From assembly GCA_022781015.1 (NCBI GenBank), contig JALEUF010000151.1, positions 1 through 15,027 on the forward strand: DNA of 15,027 bases, in the 5' to 3' direction. The DNA is from Caryophanales bacterium (lineage in GTDB: Bacteria > Bacillota_I > Bacilli_A > RFN20 > CAG-826). The notes beneath the pieces are model-generated. The model was not told where the DNA came from. It made no database searches and saw only the letters and a program-made list of their open reading frames with translations. The position numbers were made by a program, and so were the translations under genes. Each line of letters opens with the position of its first letter. The stretch's first letter is position 1. Shown here piece by piece: positions 1 through 6,252 of the stretch.

Positions 1-136
1 CTATTACTAATTTGGTATTAAGAACACTAGAAATAGCTAAAAAAGTAAAGAAAGCGCTACGAAAGCAATTAAAAAACAACTATGAAAGCGCATTCTTTAT
101 AATAAAGCTATTTAACGTAGTAAGATTTGCTCGTTT

Positions 137-1195
137 ATGGAAATCATTGTTCAAATATTTAGCGATCAAAACTTCATCGGGGCAATTCTATCTACTATTG
201 TATTCTTGTTTCTTGGCTTCTTTTTTAGAAGAAAGAACATCATTGGAGAAAAAGGAAAAGAAGTAATAAATGCCTTGGTAATGAAAATAGCAATACCATG
301 TATGGCTTTTGCAGCTTTCATGTCTGATTTCAATCCAAATGAATTATCCACACATGGATTATTGCTTTTATTGTCTTTGCTTTTATATGTAATATTTATC
401 CTATTTGGGAACCTTGTTTTTATCAAAAGTGATAATTCCAAGCGACCCGTGTATGCAATTTTAGCCGCAGTCGGACAGCTAACTTTCTTCTCTATTCCTA
501 TATTAAAAGCTATATATAGCGGCGAACCTCTTTCTAGTGTCCTTATCCCATCTTCTTTGATGACTTTGTCTTTTAGAATTGTTGTCTATATTTATTGCTT
601 TATTACAATTTCTGGGACCAAGTTAACAAAAGAGAATGCCAAATCGACATTAAAATCCATATTTGTTAATCCAATCATGATTTCAATGGGACTAGGTGTA
701 TTGATTTGGCTTATCCAAAATGTAATTTGGCAAGTAGATGTCAATGGGACTAGTTATGGCTTCCTCCGTATTGATAAGACTTGCCCAGCCTTATTTAAGA
801 TTATTTCCATGGGTGATAGTTTAGCCACCCCATTATGTATGCTTCTAATTGGGGTTACTCTAGGGGAATCCAATATTGCTTCAGCCTTAAAGAATAAGAC
901 TTCTTGGTTAATAGCCTCATTAAAGATGTTTGCTATTCCTGCTATTACATTTGGGATATGCATCTTAATTCAACTAACTGGGTTAATTAGATTTAATGAA
1001 TATAGTCTAGCTGCCATTGTCATTGGGATGGATGCCCCGACTAGTGCAGTAGTAATAGCGTTCTGTAATGATTATGATAGGGAAACTTATGTTGCTAGTG
1101 ATAGTGTTTTCCTTTCAACCTTGCTAAGTATCATTTCAATACCAATATTTTTCATATTGATTAAGTTTGCCATTACTTGGCCTTTATTTGCCTAA
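137..1195 (+). CDS. AEC-family (auxin efflux carrier-like) membrane transporter
   Basis: The 352-residue product is very hydrophobic, with about ten predicted membrane helices arranged as two five-helix halves separated by a loop around residues 195-225. Overall pattern and length match the AEC/Mem_trans permeases, which export or exchange small organic anions such as malate. Family-like features are an N-terminal helix followed by a basic stretch (FFRRKN near residue 30), a helix-breaking IAIPCMAFAAF segment, and a C-terminal half with GMDAPTSAVVIAF near residue 300. The ATG at 137 gives a full-length first helix. No good Shine-Dalgarno is visible before it, so the exact start is less certain than the family. 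It stands alone: the next gene begins 182 bases later behind its own regulatory region. The substrate cannot be inferred from the sequence. Confidence 0.87.
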   Translation: MEIIVQIFSDQNFIGAILSTIVFLFLGFFFRRKNIIGEKGKEVINALVMKIAIPCMAFAAFMSDFNPNELSTHGLLLLLSLLLYVIFILFGNLVFIKSDNSKRPVYAILAAVGQLTFFSIPILKAIYSGEPLSSVLIPSSLMTLSFRIVVYIYCFITISGTKLTKENAKSTLKSIFVNPIMISMGLGVLIWLIQNVIWQVDVNGTSYGFLRIDKTCPALFKIISMGDSLATPLCMLLIGVTLGESNIASALKNKTSWLIASLKMFAIPAITFGICILIQLTGLIRFNEYSLAAIVIGMDAPTSAVVIAFCNDYDRETYVASDSVFLSTLLSIISIPIFFILIKFAITWPLFA

Positions 1196-1268
1196 TAAAA
1201 CAAGAAATATTAAAAAATACCTACTTTAGATTTTTAAAGTGCCGATAGAATCGATGTTTTGATTTGAA

Positions 1269-1354
1269 GTTCTAAAGAGTTCTAAAATTTTTTGGAAGTT
1301 CTAAAGAGTTCTAAAGAGTTATAAATATTGCAATAAGTTCTAAAGAGTTCTAAA
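1269..1354 (+). repeat. Seven phased GTTCTAAA repeats upstream of the ATPase gene
   Basis: Eight-base units GTTCTAAA start at 1269, 1279, 1298, 1308, 1337 and 1347, with a variant GTTATAAA at 1318. Start-to-start distances are 10, 19, 10, 10, 19 and 10, so units sit about one or two helical turns apart on one face of the DNA, in clusters of two, three and two. AT-rich spacers separate the clusters. The array ends 23 bases before the ATPase start codon. It resembles a multi-site operator or iteron block. What binds it is unknown; autoregulation by the downstream ATPase, which has a winged-helix-like C-terminus, is one possibility. Confidence 0.85.
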
Positions 1355-1377
1355 ATTTAAATAAAGGAGGAACTCTT
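1343..1377 (+). promoter_or_regulatory. Shine-Dalgarno with complementary upstream repeat (possible leader hairpin)
   Basis: AGGAGG at 1365-1370 lies seven bases before the ATG at 1378 and fixes this start. The bases 1370-1377 (GAACTCTT) are a perfect 8-base reverse complement of AAGAGTTC at 1343-1350, which is part of the repeat array. Identical AAGAGTTC copies also occur at 1275-1282 and 1304-1311. If the leader is transcribed, a hairpin could place the ribosome site in a loop of about 19 bases and pair the bases next to the start codon. The complementarity is seen directly; the regulatory role is inference. Confidence 0.45.
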
Positions 1378-2421
1378 ATGGCAAATAATCCATTTTCAAT
1401 GACTTTTGGAATTGAACCAGCAAACTTGATTAATAGAATAAAGGAAACTGATAAAATCATATCGGAGTTTTCTGGGAACCAGACATCAAATTACGTATAT
1501 ATAATTACTGGTCTTAGAGGAAGCGGTAAGACTGTTTTGCTTTCTTCGATTGCTTCTAAATTATCGGAAGATAAAAACTGGATTGTAGTAGATCCAGGCC
1601 CAAAAGATAATATTTTAGAAAATGTAGCTTCCGAGATATATGAAACCACGAAGGCTAAAAAGTTATTTGTCAAAGGAGAGTTTAGTTTTTCTTTTCATGG
1701 GCTTACTTTTTCTTTAAAAGGAGATGAGCCAGTTACAACAGTAAATACCTTGCTTAAAAAGATGCTTGGATATTTAAAAGACAAAAATAAGAAAGTCCTT
1801 ATTACTATTGATGAAATCGATAATAGCGATCAAATGAAGACTTTTATTCAGGCATATCAATCGTTATTAAGGCTTAAATATCCTCTATATTTACTTATGA
1901 CTGGCTTATATGAAAATGTATCAAAATTGCAAGAGGATAAATCGCTTACTTTCCTTTACCGCGCCCCAAAGATTCGCCTTGAACCTTTATATATAGGGTC
2001 TATTGCCTCTGCCTATGAAACTTATTTGAATTCAACTAAGGAAACTTCTTTAGAACTAGCCAAATTAACAAAAGGGTATGCCTATGCATACCAAGTCTTG
2101 GGTTATCTGATGTTTGGGAAGGGATTAAGGGATTTGACTCCTGAAGTCCTTTCCGAATTCGATCAATATCTTGCCGATTATGTTTATGACAAGATTTATT
2201 CCGAATTAAGCAAGAAGGAACAAGAAATTTTACATGGCTTTAAAGAAGATAGACCTATGAAAATCGAGGAACTTAGTTTAGTTACTAATATTGATTCTAA
2301 AATTATCAGTGTCTATCGCGATAGATTAATTAAAAGAGGGATTTTGTATTCTCCTACCTATGGGTATCTAGAAATAACATTGCCTAGATTCATTAATTAT
2401 TTGGAAACTAAATACATATAA
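1378..2421 (+). CDS. AAA-type ATP-binding protein with C-terminal winged-helix-like region
   Basis: The 347-residue protein has a Walker A motif GLRGSGKT at residues 45-52 and a Walker B motif LITIDEID around 141-148, with D145 and E146 as the likely Mg/catalytic pair. A sensor-1-like YLLMTGLYENV follows near 171-181, then the family-typical RAPKIRLEPL near 195-204. The order fits the soluble archaeal-ATPase/Orc1-like STAND-type group found as single genes in many Firmicutes. Residues about 270-335 are charged and helical, with a HTH-like run (MKIEELSLVTNIDSKIISVYRDRLIKRG), suggesting DNA or partner binding. There is no membrane segment. The upstream repeats (1269-1354) suggest tight transcriptional control. 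The cellular role of this family is not well defined. It could belong to a defence or mobile-element module, but no partner gene is visible here. Confidence 0.85.
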   Translation: MANNPFSMTFGIEPANLINRIKETDKIISEFSGNQTSNYVYIITGLRGSGKTVLLSSIASKLSEDKNWIVVDPGPKDNILENVASEIYETTKAKKLFVKGEFSFSFHGLTFSLKGDEPVTTVNTLLKKMLGYLKDKNKKVLITIDEIDNSDQMKTFIQAYQSLLRLKYPLYLLMTGLYENVSKLQEDKSLTFLYRAPKIRLEPLYIGSIASAYETYLNSTKETSLELAKLTKGYAYAYQVLGYLMFGKGLRDLTPEVLSEFDQYLADYVYDKIYSELSKKEQEILHGFKEDRPMKIEELSLVTNIDSKIISVYRDRLIKRGILYSPTYGYLEITLPRFINYLETKYI

Positions 2422-2469
2422 ACTTCTAGTTAGTTCAAATTATAAAATAGAAGTGCTCCTAGTCTTTTT
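2422..2469 (+). terminator. Possible weak terminator after the ATPase gene
   Basis: Directly after the TAA stop, ACTTCTA (2422-2428) is inverted as TAGAAGT (2448-2454), with a 19-base AT-rich loop. A run of five T residues follows at about 2465-2469. The long loop and the ten-base gap before the T-run make this a poor intrinsic terminator, so the call is tentative. Confidence 0.22.
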
Positions 2470-2499
2470 GCTTTGTGGTTTATATTGAAATAATCCATG

Positions 2500-2508
2500 T
2501 GTTAAAAT
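2500..2508 (+). promoter_or_regulatory. Extended -10 promoter element for the pRiA4b ORF-3-like gene
   Basis: TGtTAAAAT at 2500-2508 matches an extended -10 (TGn plus five of six bases of TATAAT). It lies about 25 bases before the ATG at 2533, which has GAGGAG at 2521-2526 as a ribosome site. No -35 hexamer sits at standard spacing, which is tolerable for extended -10 promoters. Confidence 0.4.
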
Positions 2509-2532
2509 CTATTTAGTAACGAGGAGCTTTAT

Positions 2533-3141
2533 ATGCTTTATACAAAACTTAGAATAGATTTTAAAAACGGGCCAAAAGACCGCTTTTATCGAGTGATATT
2601 AGTAAAAGGGAATCCTAATTTATTTAAATTTGGCGTTGCAATCGGAACTATTTTGGGGGCATTCTTCGAACATTGCTTTCTGATTACAGTTAGAAAAGAT
2701 TCTATTTGCTATGTCATGTCCCCTTTTATGGAAGAGCCATTGGACGGTTATAAATATTTAGGCAATCACAAATTTAAGGAACTACCTAATGAATTTGCTT
2801 TCGAATACGATACAGGTGAAGGATATAATTTTATCTGCAGGAAAGAAAAAGAATTGGTAGAATTCAATTCAAATAAAGAATATATAATTCTAGAAGGAAG
2901 AGGGCAGGGGATATGGGAAGATAACGTCGATACTCTCTATAAGCTATTTAATAACGAGATAGACCCTGATTTGAATGAAAATGATGATGTGAAAGGAATT
3001 TATAAACCCTGGAACTTCTTTATAAACAAATTTAGTGATTTTGATTTGCCTTTAAATATTAAAGGGGAAAATAAGGCTTTCGACAAAGTGTTCGACCTTA
3101 ATTACCGTGAGTTGAAAAAGGCAGATAAAGAATATGCATAG
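2533..3141 (+). CDS. Divergent pRiA4b ORF-3-like protein, probably truncated
   Basis: The 202-residue product starts with LRIDFKNGPKDRFYRVILVKGNPNLFKFGVAI, resembling the N-terminal strand and helix of the pRiA4b ORF-3 (PRiA4_ORF3) fold. It then has FAFEYDTGEGYNFICRKE near residues 89-106 and a GRGQGIWEDN segment near 123-132, corresponding to the family's YDFGDxW and G-rich PPEDxGG-like motifs. This assignment rests on motif pattern only. The family's function is unknown; members are common on plasmids and in mobile contexts. A clear ribosome site (GAGGAG) and an extended -10 lie upstream. The reading frame ends at TAG 3139-3141, but protein-like sequence continues beyond it in the same frame and then in a shifted frame, so this looks like the main part of a longer decayed gene. 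It may still make a stable product. Confidence 0.6.
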   Translation: MLYTKLRIDFKNGPKDRFYRVILVKGNPNLFKFGVAIGTILGAFFEHCFLITVRKDSICYVMSPFMEEPLDGYKYLGNHKFKELPNEFAFEYDTGEGYNFICRKEKELVEFNSNKEYIILEGRGQGIWEDNVDTLYKLFNNEIDPDLNENDDVKGIYKPWNFFINKFSDFDLPLNIKGENKAFDKVFDLNYRELKKADKEYA

Positions 3142-3428
3142 GTAAATAATATAGACTTGGAAGATTATGATGAATCAAGAGATATTGCTTTCTATTTTTG
3201 AATATATGGATTGATGAAATAGAAGAACAAATCAAAGAAAATAAAGATGTAAAATCCGTATTTGAAGCTATTTCTAAGAAAAAAGATGAGTTCATTGCAA
3301 AAGAGCTTATGGCAGTGCAATTCTCCAAGTACTGCTTTGAAATAAGAAAGAAAAAGATTTCTTTTGATGAAAAAGAATATTTAAGAAGATTAGATAATTT
3401 ATCTAACGGGATTCCTAATTCTTTCTAA
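3142..3428 (+). pseudogene. 3' remnant of the pRiA4b ORF-3-like gene (nonsense codon plus frameshift)
   Basis: After TAG 3139-3141 the same frame stays open for 19 codons (NNIDLEDYDESRDIAFYF) to a TGA at 3199. A -1 shift at the T5 run 3195-3199 would read on as FLNIWIDEIEEQIKENKD and give 76 more residues, rich in Lys and Glu and probably helical, ending at TAA 3428. The shifted piece has only a TTG at 3198 as a possible start and no Shine-Dalgarno, so an independent gene is unlikely. One lost T in the homopolymer plus one nonsense substitution explains the layout. A sequencing error in the T-run could explain the frameshift but not the amber codon. No homologue was recognised for this part. 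Confidence 0.5.
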
Positions 3429-3465
3429 AGGAAGACAAATTTAATTATCTTCTTTGGCTTCCTTT
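3427..3465. terminator. Inverted repeat between convergent genes, possible bidirectional terminator
   Basis: AAAGGAAG (3427-3434) is the exact complement of CTTCCTTT (3458-3465), spanning the 12-base gap between the rightward remnant and the leftward regulator. The loop is 23 bases and there is no T-tract, so termination activity is doubtful. Part of the repeat lies inside the regulator's coding sequence. Confidence 0.2.
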
Positions 3466-4277
3466 CTAACATCACTAGGAAGAACGCCTTTAATCTTTTT
3501 AAATACGCGCACGAAATAGTTATAGTCAATAAATCCATAGCGTTCTGCTATTTCGACTAGAGTATTTTCGCTATACCTAATATCGTTATAGGCCCTATCG
3601 ACTTTATATTTGAGGATATATTTTTTAGGAGTGGTACCTGAATATAGTTTTACCACCCTTTCTAATTGCTTATTGGAAAGGAATAATTCCTTGCAAATAT
3701 TCTCGACTCTTATACTTTCGTTTAGGTGCTTATTGATATAGGGGTCTAGCTCTTTTTCTAGAAAGTTATCTTTTGAAGCGATTAGTTTTGTGGTTTTAGC
3801 GTAATTAAGAATGATAGTAATCATATCTATAATCGATTGGTATTTATTGATGCTAAATGAGGGAATGGCTTTATATTTCTTTATCAAATCTTTTTCATTC
3901 TTTTTGAATAGAAGGCAATATTCTTTTATGTGTTCGATATTTTCTTTGTATTTCTTAGGATCCCTAAATGGTCCAATCAAAATATAGAAGGAACTTTTGG
4001 CATCTACTGAGAATTTTAGGATGATTTCAACTAATCCAAAATGGCAATAATAATAGAATGGTTCGTCTTGTTTCGTTATTTTTTCGATGGCCATCTTATC
4101 GCTTATAGCACATTTTTTCCTTACATCATCTTTTATAAACATACAAAAAGGAAAGATATTTAGGTTTCTAGCGTCGCTAGAAGTGCCGTTCTCATCGAAT
4201 ATTGATACGTTTGCCTTGATTAGCAACGATAACGAAGAGAGCAATTTGGAGAGTACTTTGAAATTATATTCAATCAT
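3441..4277 (-). CDS. PocR-domain AraC-family transcriptional regulator of the adjacent sugar operon
   Basis: The 278-residue protein has an N-terminal PocR-type sensory domain (about residues 5-150). Its Cys pattern is C45 (FPFCMFI), C56 (RKKCAISD) and C78 within YYYCHFGLVEI, followed by the IGPF strand, as is typical of this fold. Residues about 168-272 form an AraC DNA-binding domain with two helix-turn-helix units: VENICKELFLSNKQLERVVK, then VEIAERYGFIDYNYFVRVFKK ending in GVLPSDVRK. The family controls catabolic operons, usually as an activator responding to a small ligand. Its gene diverges from the sugar transport operon starting at 4393, sharing a 115-base intergenic region with a palindrome. 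It is therefore inferred to regulate that operon. No Shine-Dalgarno precedes the ATG; a promoter-like pair places the transcript start at the ATG itself. The inducer is unknown. Confidence 0.88.
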   Translation of the reverse strand: MIEYNFKVLSKLLSSLSLLIKANVSIFDENGTSSDARNLNIFPFCMFIKDDVRKKCAISDKMAIEKITKQDEPFYYYCHFGLVEIILKFSVDAKSSFYILIGPFRDPKKYKENIEHIKEYCLLFKKNEKDLIKKYKAIPSFSINKYQSIIDMITIILNYAKTTKLIASKDNFLEKELDPYINKHLNESIRVENICKELFLSNKQLERVVKLYSGTTPKKYILKYKVDRAYNDIRYSENTLVEIAERYGFIDYNYFVRVFKKIKGVLPSDVRKEAKEDN

Positions 4278-4283
4278 GTCTAA

Positions 4284-4311
4284 AGTATATCTTAATAGAA
4301 ATATAAAACAA
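4284..4311 (-). promoter_or_regulatory. Putative leaderless promoter of the AraC-type regulator
   Basis: On the minus strand TATACT (plus-strand 4284-4289) matches five of six -10 bases. TTGTTT (4306-4311) is a weak -35 with a 16-base spacer. The predicted start is 4277, the A of the start codon, consistent with the missing ribosome site. The match is modest and untested. Confidence 0.3.
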
Positions 4312-4314
4312 ACA

Positions 4315-4331
4315 TTTTTAGCGGCTAAAAA
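4315..4331. promoter_or_regulatory. 17-bp perfect palindrome, candidate operator in the divergent intergenic region
   Basis: TTTTTAGC at 4315-4322 and GCTAAAAA at 4324-4331 are perfect inverted arms around one central G. With one extra A allowed, the symmetry extends to CAT at 4313 and ATG at 4334. It lies just upstream of the putative regulator -35 and 62 bases before the permease start. It may be an operator for a dimeric regulator, although AraC proteins more often use direct repeats, so another protein may bind. Confidence 0.5.
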
Positions 4332-4336
4332 ATGCT

Positions 4337-4350
4337 ATTAAACGTTAAAA
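4337..4350 (+). promoter_or_regulatory. cre-like (CcpA) site upstream of the sugar operon
   Basis: ATTAAACGTTAAAA matches the catabolite-responsive-element form TGTAAACGTTAACA at 11 of 14 positions, including the core AAACGTTAA. It lacks the conserved flanking G and C. Its place 43 bases before the first permease gene suits carbon catabolite control. This is a visual match only. Confidence 0.3.
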
Positions 4351-4392
4351 TCGTATCTTTCTATTTGCTTAATATTTTGAAACAATATTACC

Positions 4393-5334
4393 ATGGATGC
4401 CTTAACCAAAAAGCAAATCAGAAAAAGAGGTCGTTATTTTCGCCACCGTGCTTTTTCTTCTTCCGCTTTGAAGCAGAAAATCATTACATGGTTCATCTTT
4501 ATTTTGTTTTTGGCATATGCAATTTCTCTTATTTATCCATTTGTCTATTTAATGATTAATTCCTTTAAATCTCCTAATGAATTTATTGGAGGTTATGACC
4601 CTATTACTGATACAAGGATCTATCCAAATTATTTCTGGTTTACATCTAATCCAACAATCCAAAACTTCATAGATGCTTTTAATAAAATAAGTGTTGGAAG
4701 CCAAGAGACGAATATATTACAGATGTTTCTTAATTCCATTTTTCTATCTTTAGGGGAGACTATTGTCTCAATGACATTTACATGTATGGCGGCCTATGTA
4801 TTGGCTAAATACACATTCAAGGGTAATAAATTGATATATACCATCGTATTGACTGCCTCATTTATTCCGGCTGTCGCGAGTTTACCTGCAACTTATAAAC
4901 TAATGAATGATCTTTCCTTGATGGGGACTTATTTTGGGATGATTATCCTAAACGCAAGTGCTTTTGGTGGTGCTTTCTTATATATACATAGTTATTTCAA
5001 ATCTATCCCATGGTCTTTTGCAGAATCTGCAATGATGGATGGCGCTAGCGATTTCAGGATATTCAGGCAAATAATGGTTCCGTTAGCTAGAAACGGGGTT
5101 TTGACCTTTACCATTATTAGATTCTTGGGTTTCTGGAATGATTATTGGTATCCAAGTCTATTCTATTCAAATCGTCCAACTATTGCAGTTGGCATTGCTG
5201 GATTAGGTGATAGTGCCAATGCTTTCCCTGTTATTTGTGCTGCTATGGTATTAGCGGTATTGCCTGTATTAATTTTCTATGCGATTTTCCAAAAGAAATT
5301 AATGCTTAACACAATTGATGGCGGTCTAAAATAA
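4393..5334 (+). CDS. Carbohydrate ABC transporter permease, MalG/UgpE type
   Basis: The 313-residue integral membrane protein has a first helix near residues 30-55 ending in SLIYPFVYLMINSFKSPNEF, the entry motif of this permease type. A periplasmic-side loop follows, then further helices. The cytoplasmic EAA loop FAESAMMDGASDFRIFRQIMVPLARNG is at about 209-235 and couples to the ATPase. The C-terminus KKLMLNTIDGGLK is typical of MalG-like proteins (usually QRYFVxGxxxGAVK). It is the first gene of the rightward operon and is followed two bases later by the MalF-type partner. This order is the reverse of the usual binding protein-MalF-MalG arrangement. No clear Shine-Dalgarno precedes ATG 4393. 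The N-terminus before the first helix is unusually basic (KKQIRKRGRYFRHR). Confidence 0.93.
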   Translation: MDALTKKQIRKRGRYFRHRAFSSSALKQKIITWFIFILFLAYAISLIYPFVYLMINSFKSPNEFIGGYDPITDTRIYPNYFWFTSNPTIQNFIDAFNKISVGSQETNILQMFLNSIFLSLGETIVSMTFTCMAAYVLAKYTFKGNKLIYTIVLTASFIPAVASLPATYKLMNDLSLMGTYFGMIILNASAFGGAFLYIHSYFKSIPWSFAESAMMDGASDFRIFRQIMVPLARNGVLTFTIIRFLGFWNDYWYPSLFYSNRPTIAVGIAGLGDSANAFPVICAAMVLAVLPVLIFYAIFQKKLMLNTIDGGLK

Positions 5335-5335
5335 T

Positions 5336-6244
5336 ATGAACAAGAACGATTTGGCATTATTAAAAGAAAAGAAGAGAAGGGATCGCCTTAAATTGATTTT
5401 CATATGGTCAATGCTTGCTCTTCCTTTGCTGCAATTTCTTATCTTTTTCGTCTATGTAAATCTATCTTCTATAATAATTTCTTTCCAAGATGGAGCTGGC
5501 AATTTTACTTTCTTGAACTACAAAAGCTTCTTTCAGGAACTATTTAGGGGAAACGACTATAATGGCTTTGAATTTAGGGATGCGATTATCTATTCATTCC
5601 TTTTAGGGATAAATGATGTATTGCTCGTCTTTATTTCTACTATCCTTGCTTACTTTATGTATAAGAAGATACCTGGCAAGAATTTCTTTAGGGTAGTTTT
5701 CTTCTTGCCATCTATTATCTCTATAACAATCTATGTTCTTGTCTATAAATTCATGCTTTCTCCTGAAAGTGGATTGGCGGGTAGACTCTTCCCGGATTTT
5801 GGATGGCTAAACGATGGGACTTTGGCACAAAAATTCACGATTCCTCTTTATTGTCTTTGGGTTGGGACTGGATATAACATTTTGATTTTAGGTGGGGCAA
5901 TGAGCAATATACCGACCGAAGTCATAGAAAACGCCAAACTAGAAGGGGTATCTAGAAGAAGGGAATTATTTGATATCATCATTCCTTTGATTTGGCCGAC
6001 TTTGATGGTGGCATTCCTAGGAAGCATTACAACTGTATTTACCTTATTTATACAAGTTAAGTTAATTACAAATGGTGCGGTTGGGACTAGGACAATTGCC
6101 TATTTGATCAATAACTTTACCGAACAGCAAAAACTAAATTATGCAGCAGCAATAGGAATATGTTTCACATTGGTGTCTATTCCTCTTGTGATTTTAATGA
6201 AACATTTATTAGAAAGGATTGGAAGAAAATGGGGATACAAATGA
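5336..6244 (+). CDS. Sugar ABC transporter permease, MalF/UgpA type
   Basis: The 302-residue protein has about six predicted helices. A basic cytoplasmic N-terminus precedes TM1 at about residues 18-42. A short loop follows, so there is no large MalF-style periplasmic insert, and then FFLPSIISITIYVLVYKFMLSPESG near 122-146. The EAA loop is VIENAKLEGVSRRRELFDIIIPLIWPT at about 197-222. It pairs with the preceding MalG-type permease to form the membrane channel. It starts two bases after that gene's stop, and its TGA stop overlaps an ATG at 6241, consistent with translational coupling. TGA here acts as a stop, supporting the standard genetic code. Substrate class is inferred as an oligosaccharide from the operon. 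Confidence 0.93.
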   Translation: MNKNDLALLKEKKRRDRLKLIFIWSMLALPLLQFLIFFVYVNLSSIIISFQDGAGNFTFLNYKSFFQELFRGNDYNGFEFRDAIIYSFLLGINDVLLVFISTILAYFMYKKIPGKNFFRVVFFLPSIISITIYVLVYKFMLSPESGLAGRLFPDFGWLNDGTLAQKFTIPLYCLWVGTGYNILILGGAMSNIPTEVIENAKLEGVSRRRELFDIIIPLIWPTLMVAFLGSITTVFTLFIQVKLITNGAVGTRTIAYLINNFTEQQKLNYAAAIGICFTLVSIPLVILMKHLLERIGRKWGYK

Positions 6245-6252
6245 GGCCATTT
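6242..6252 (+). promoter_or_regulatory. Ribosome binding site favouring the ATG at 6253
   Basis: TGAGG at 6242-6246 lies six bases before ATG 6253 and overlaps the permease stop codon. The alternative ATG at 6241 (ATGA overlap, four residues longer) has only a weak GGGGA upstream. Starting at 6253 gives a classic MKKR signal-peptide N-terminus. Confidence 0.45.

Noticed and set aside
98..103. TATAAT hexamer before the AEC transporter
   Set aside because: The match is perfect, but no -35 element sits at usual spacing and AT-rich DNA produces such hexamers by chance.
3..266. Open reading frame from the left edge through 266 (protein-like basic stretch before 137)
   Set aside because: It overlaps the well-supported AEC transporter by 130 bases in another frame, has no ribosome site, and its start is a poor TTG. 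It may contain the tail of an upstream gene, but nothing shows where such a gene would stop.
1223..1240. ACTTTA/TAAAGT hairpin after the AEC gene
   Set aside because: The 6-bp AT stem has no downstream T-run, so it is too weak to call a terminator.
2533..3428. Stop-codon recoding (amber readthrough) as the explanation for the pRiA4b ORF-3-like gene
   Set aside because: TAG ends the lipoprotein gene at 9980-9982 normally, and a second lesion in the T-run is also needed, so gene decay is simpler.
6160..6252. Upstream in-frame extension of the surface protein from ATG 6160
   Set aside because: It would overlap the permease coding sequence by 85 bases and place 27-31 extra residues before a normal signal peptide. 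The starts at 6241 or 6253 fit better.
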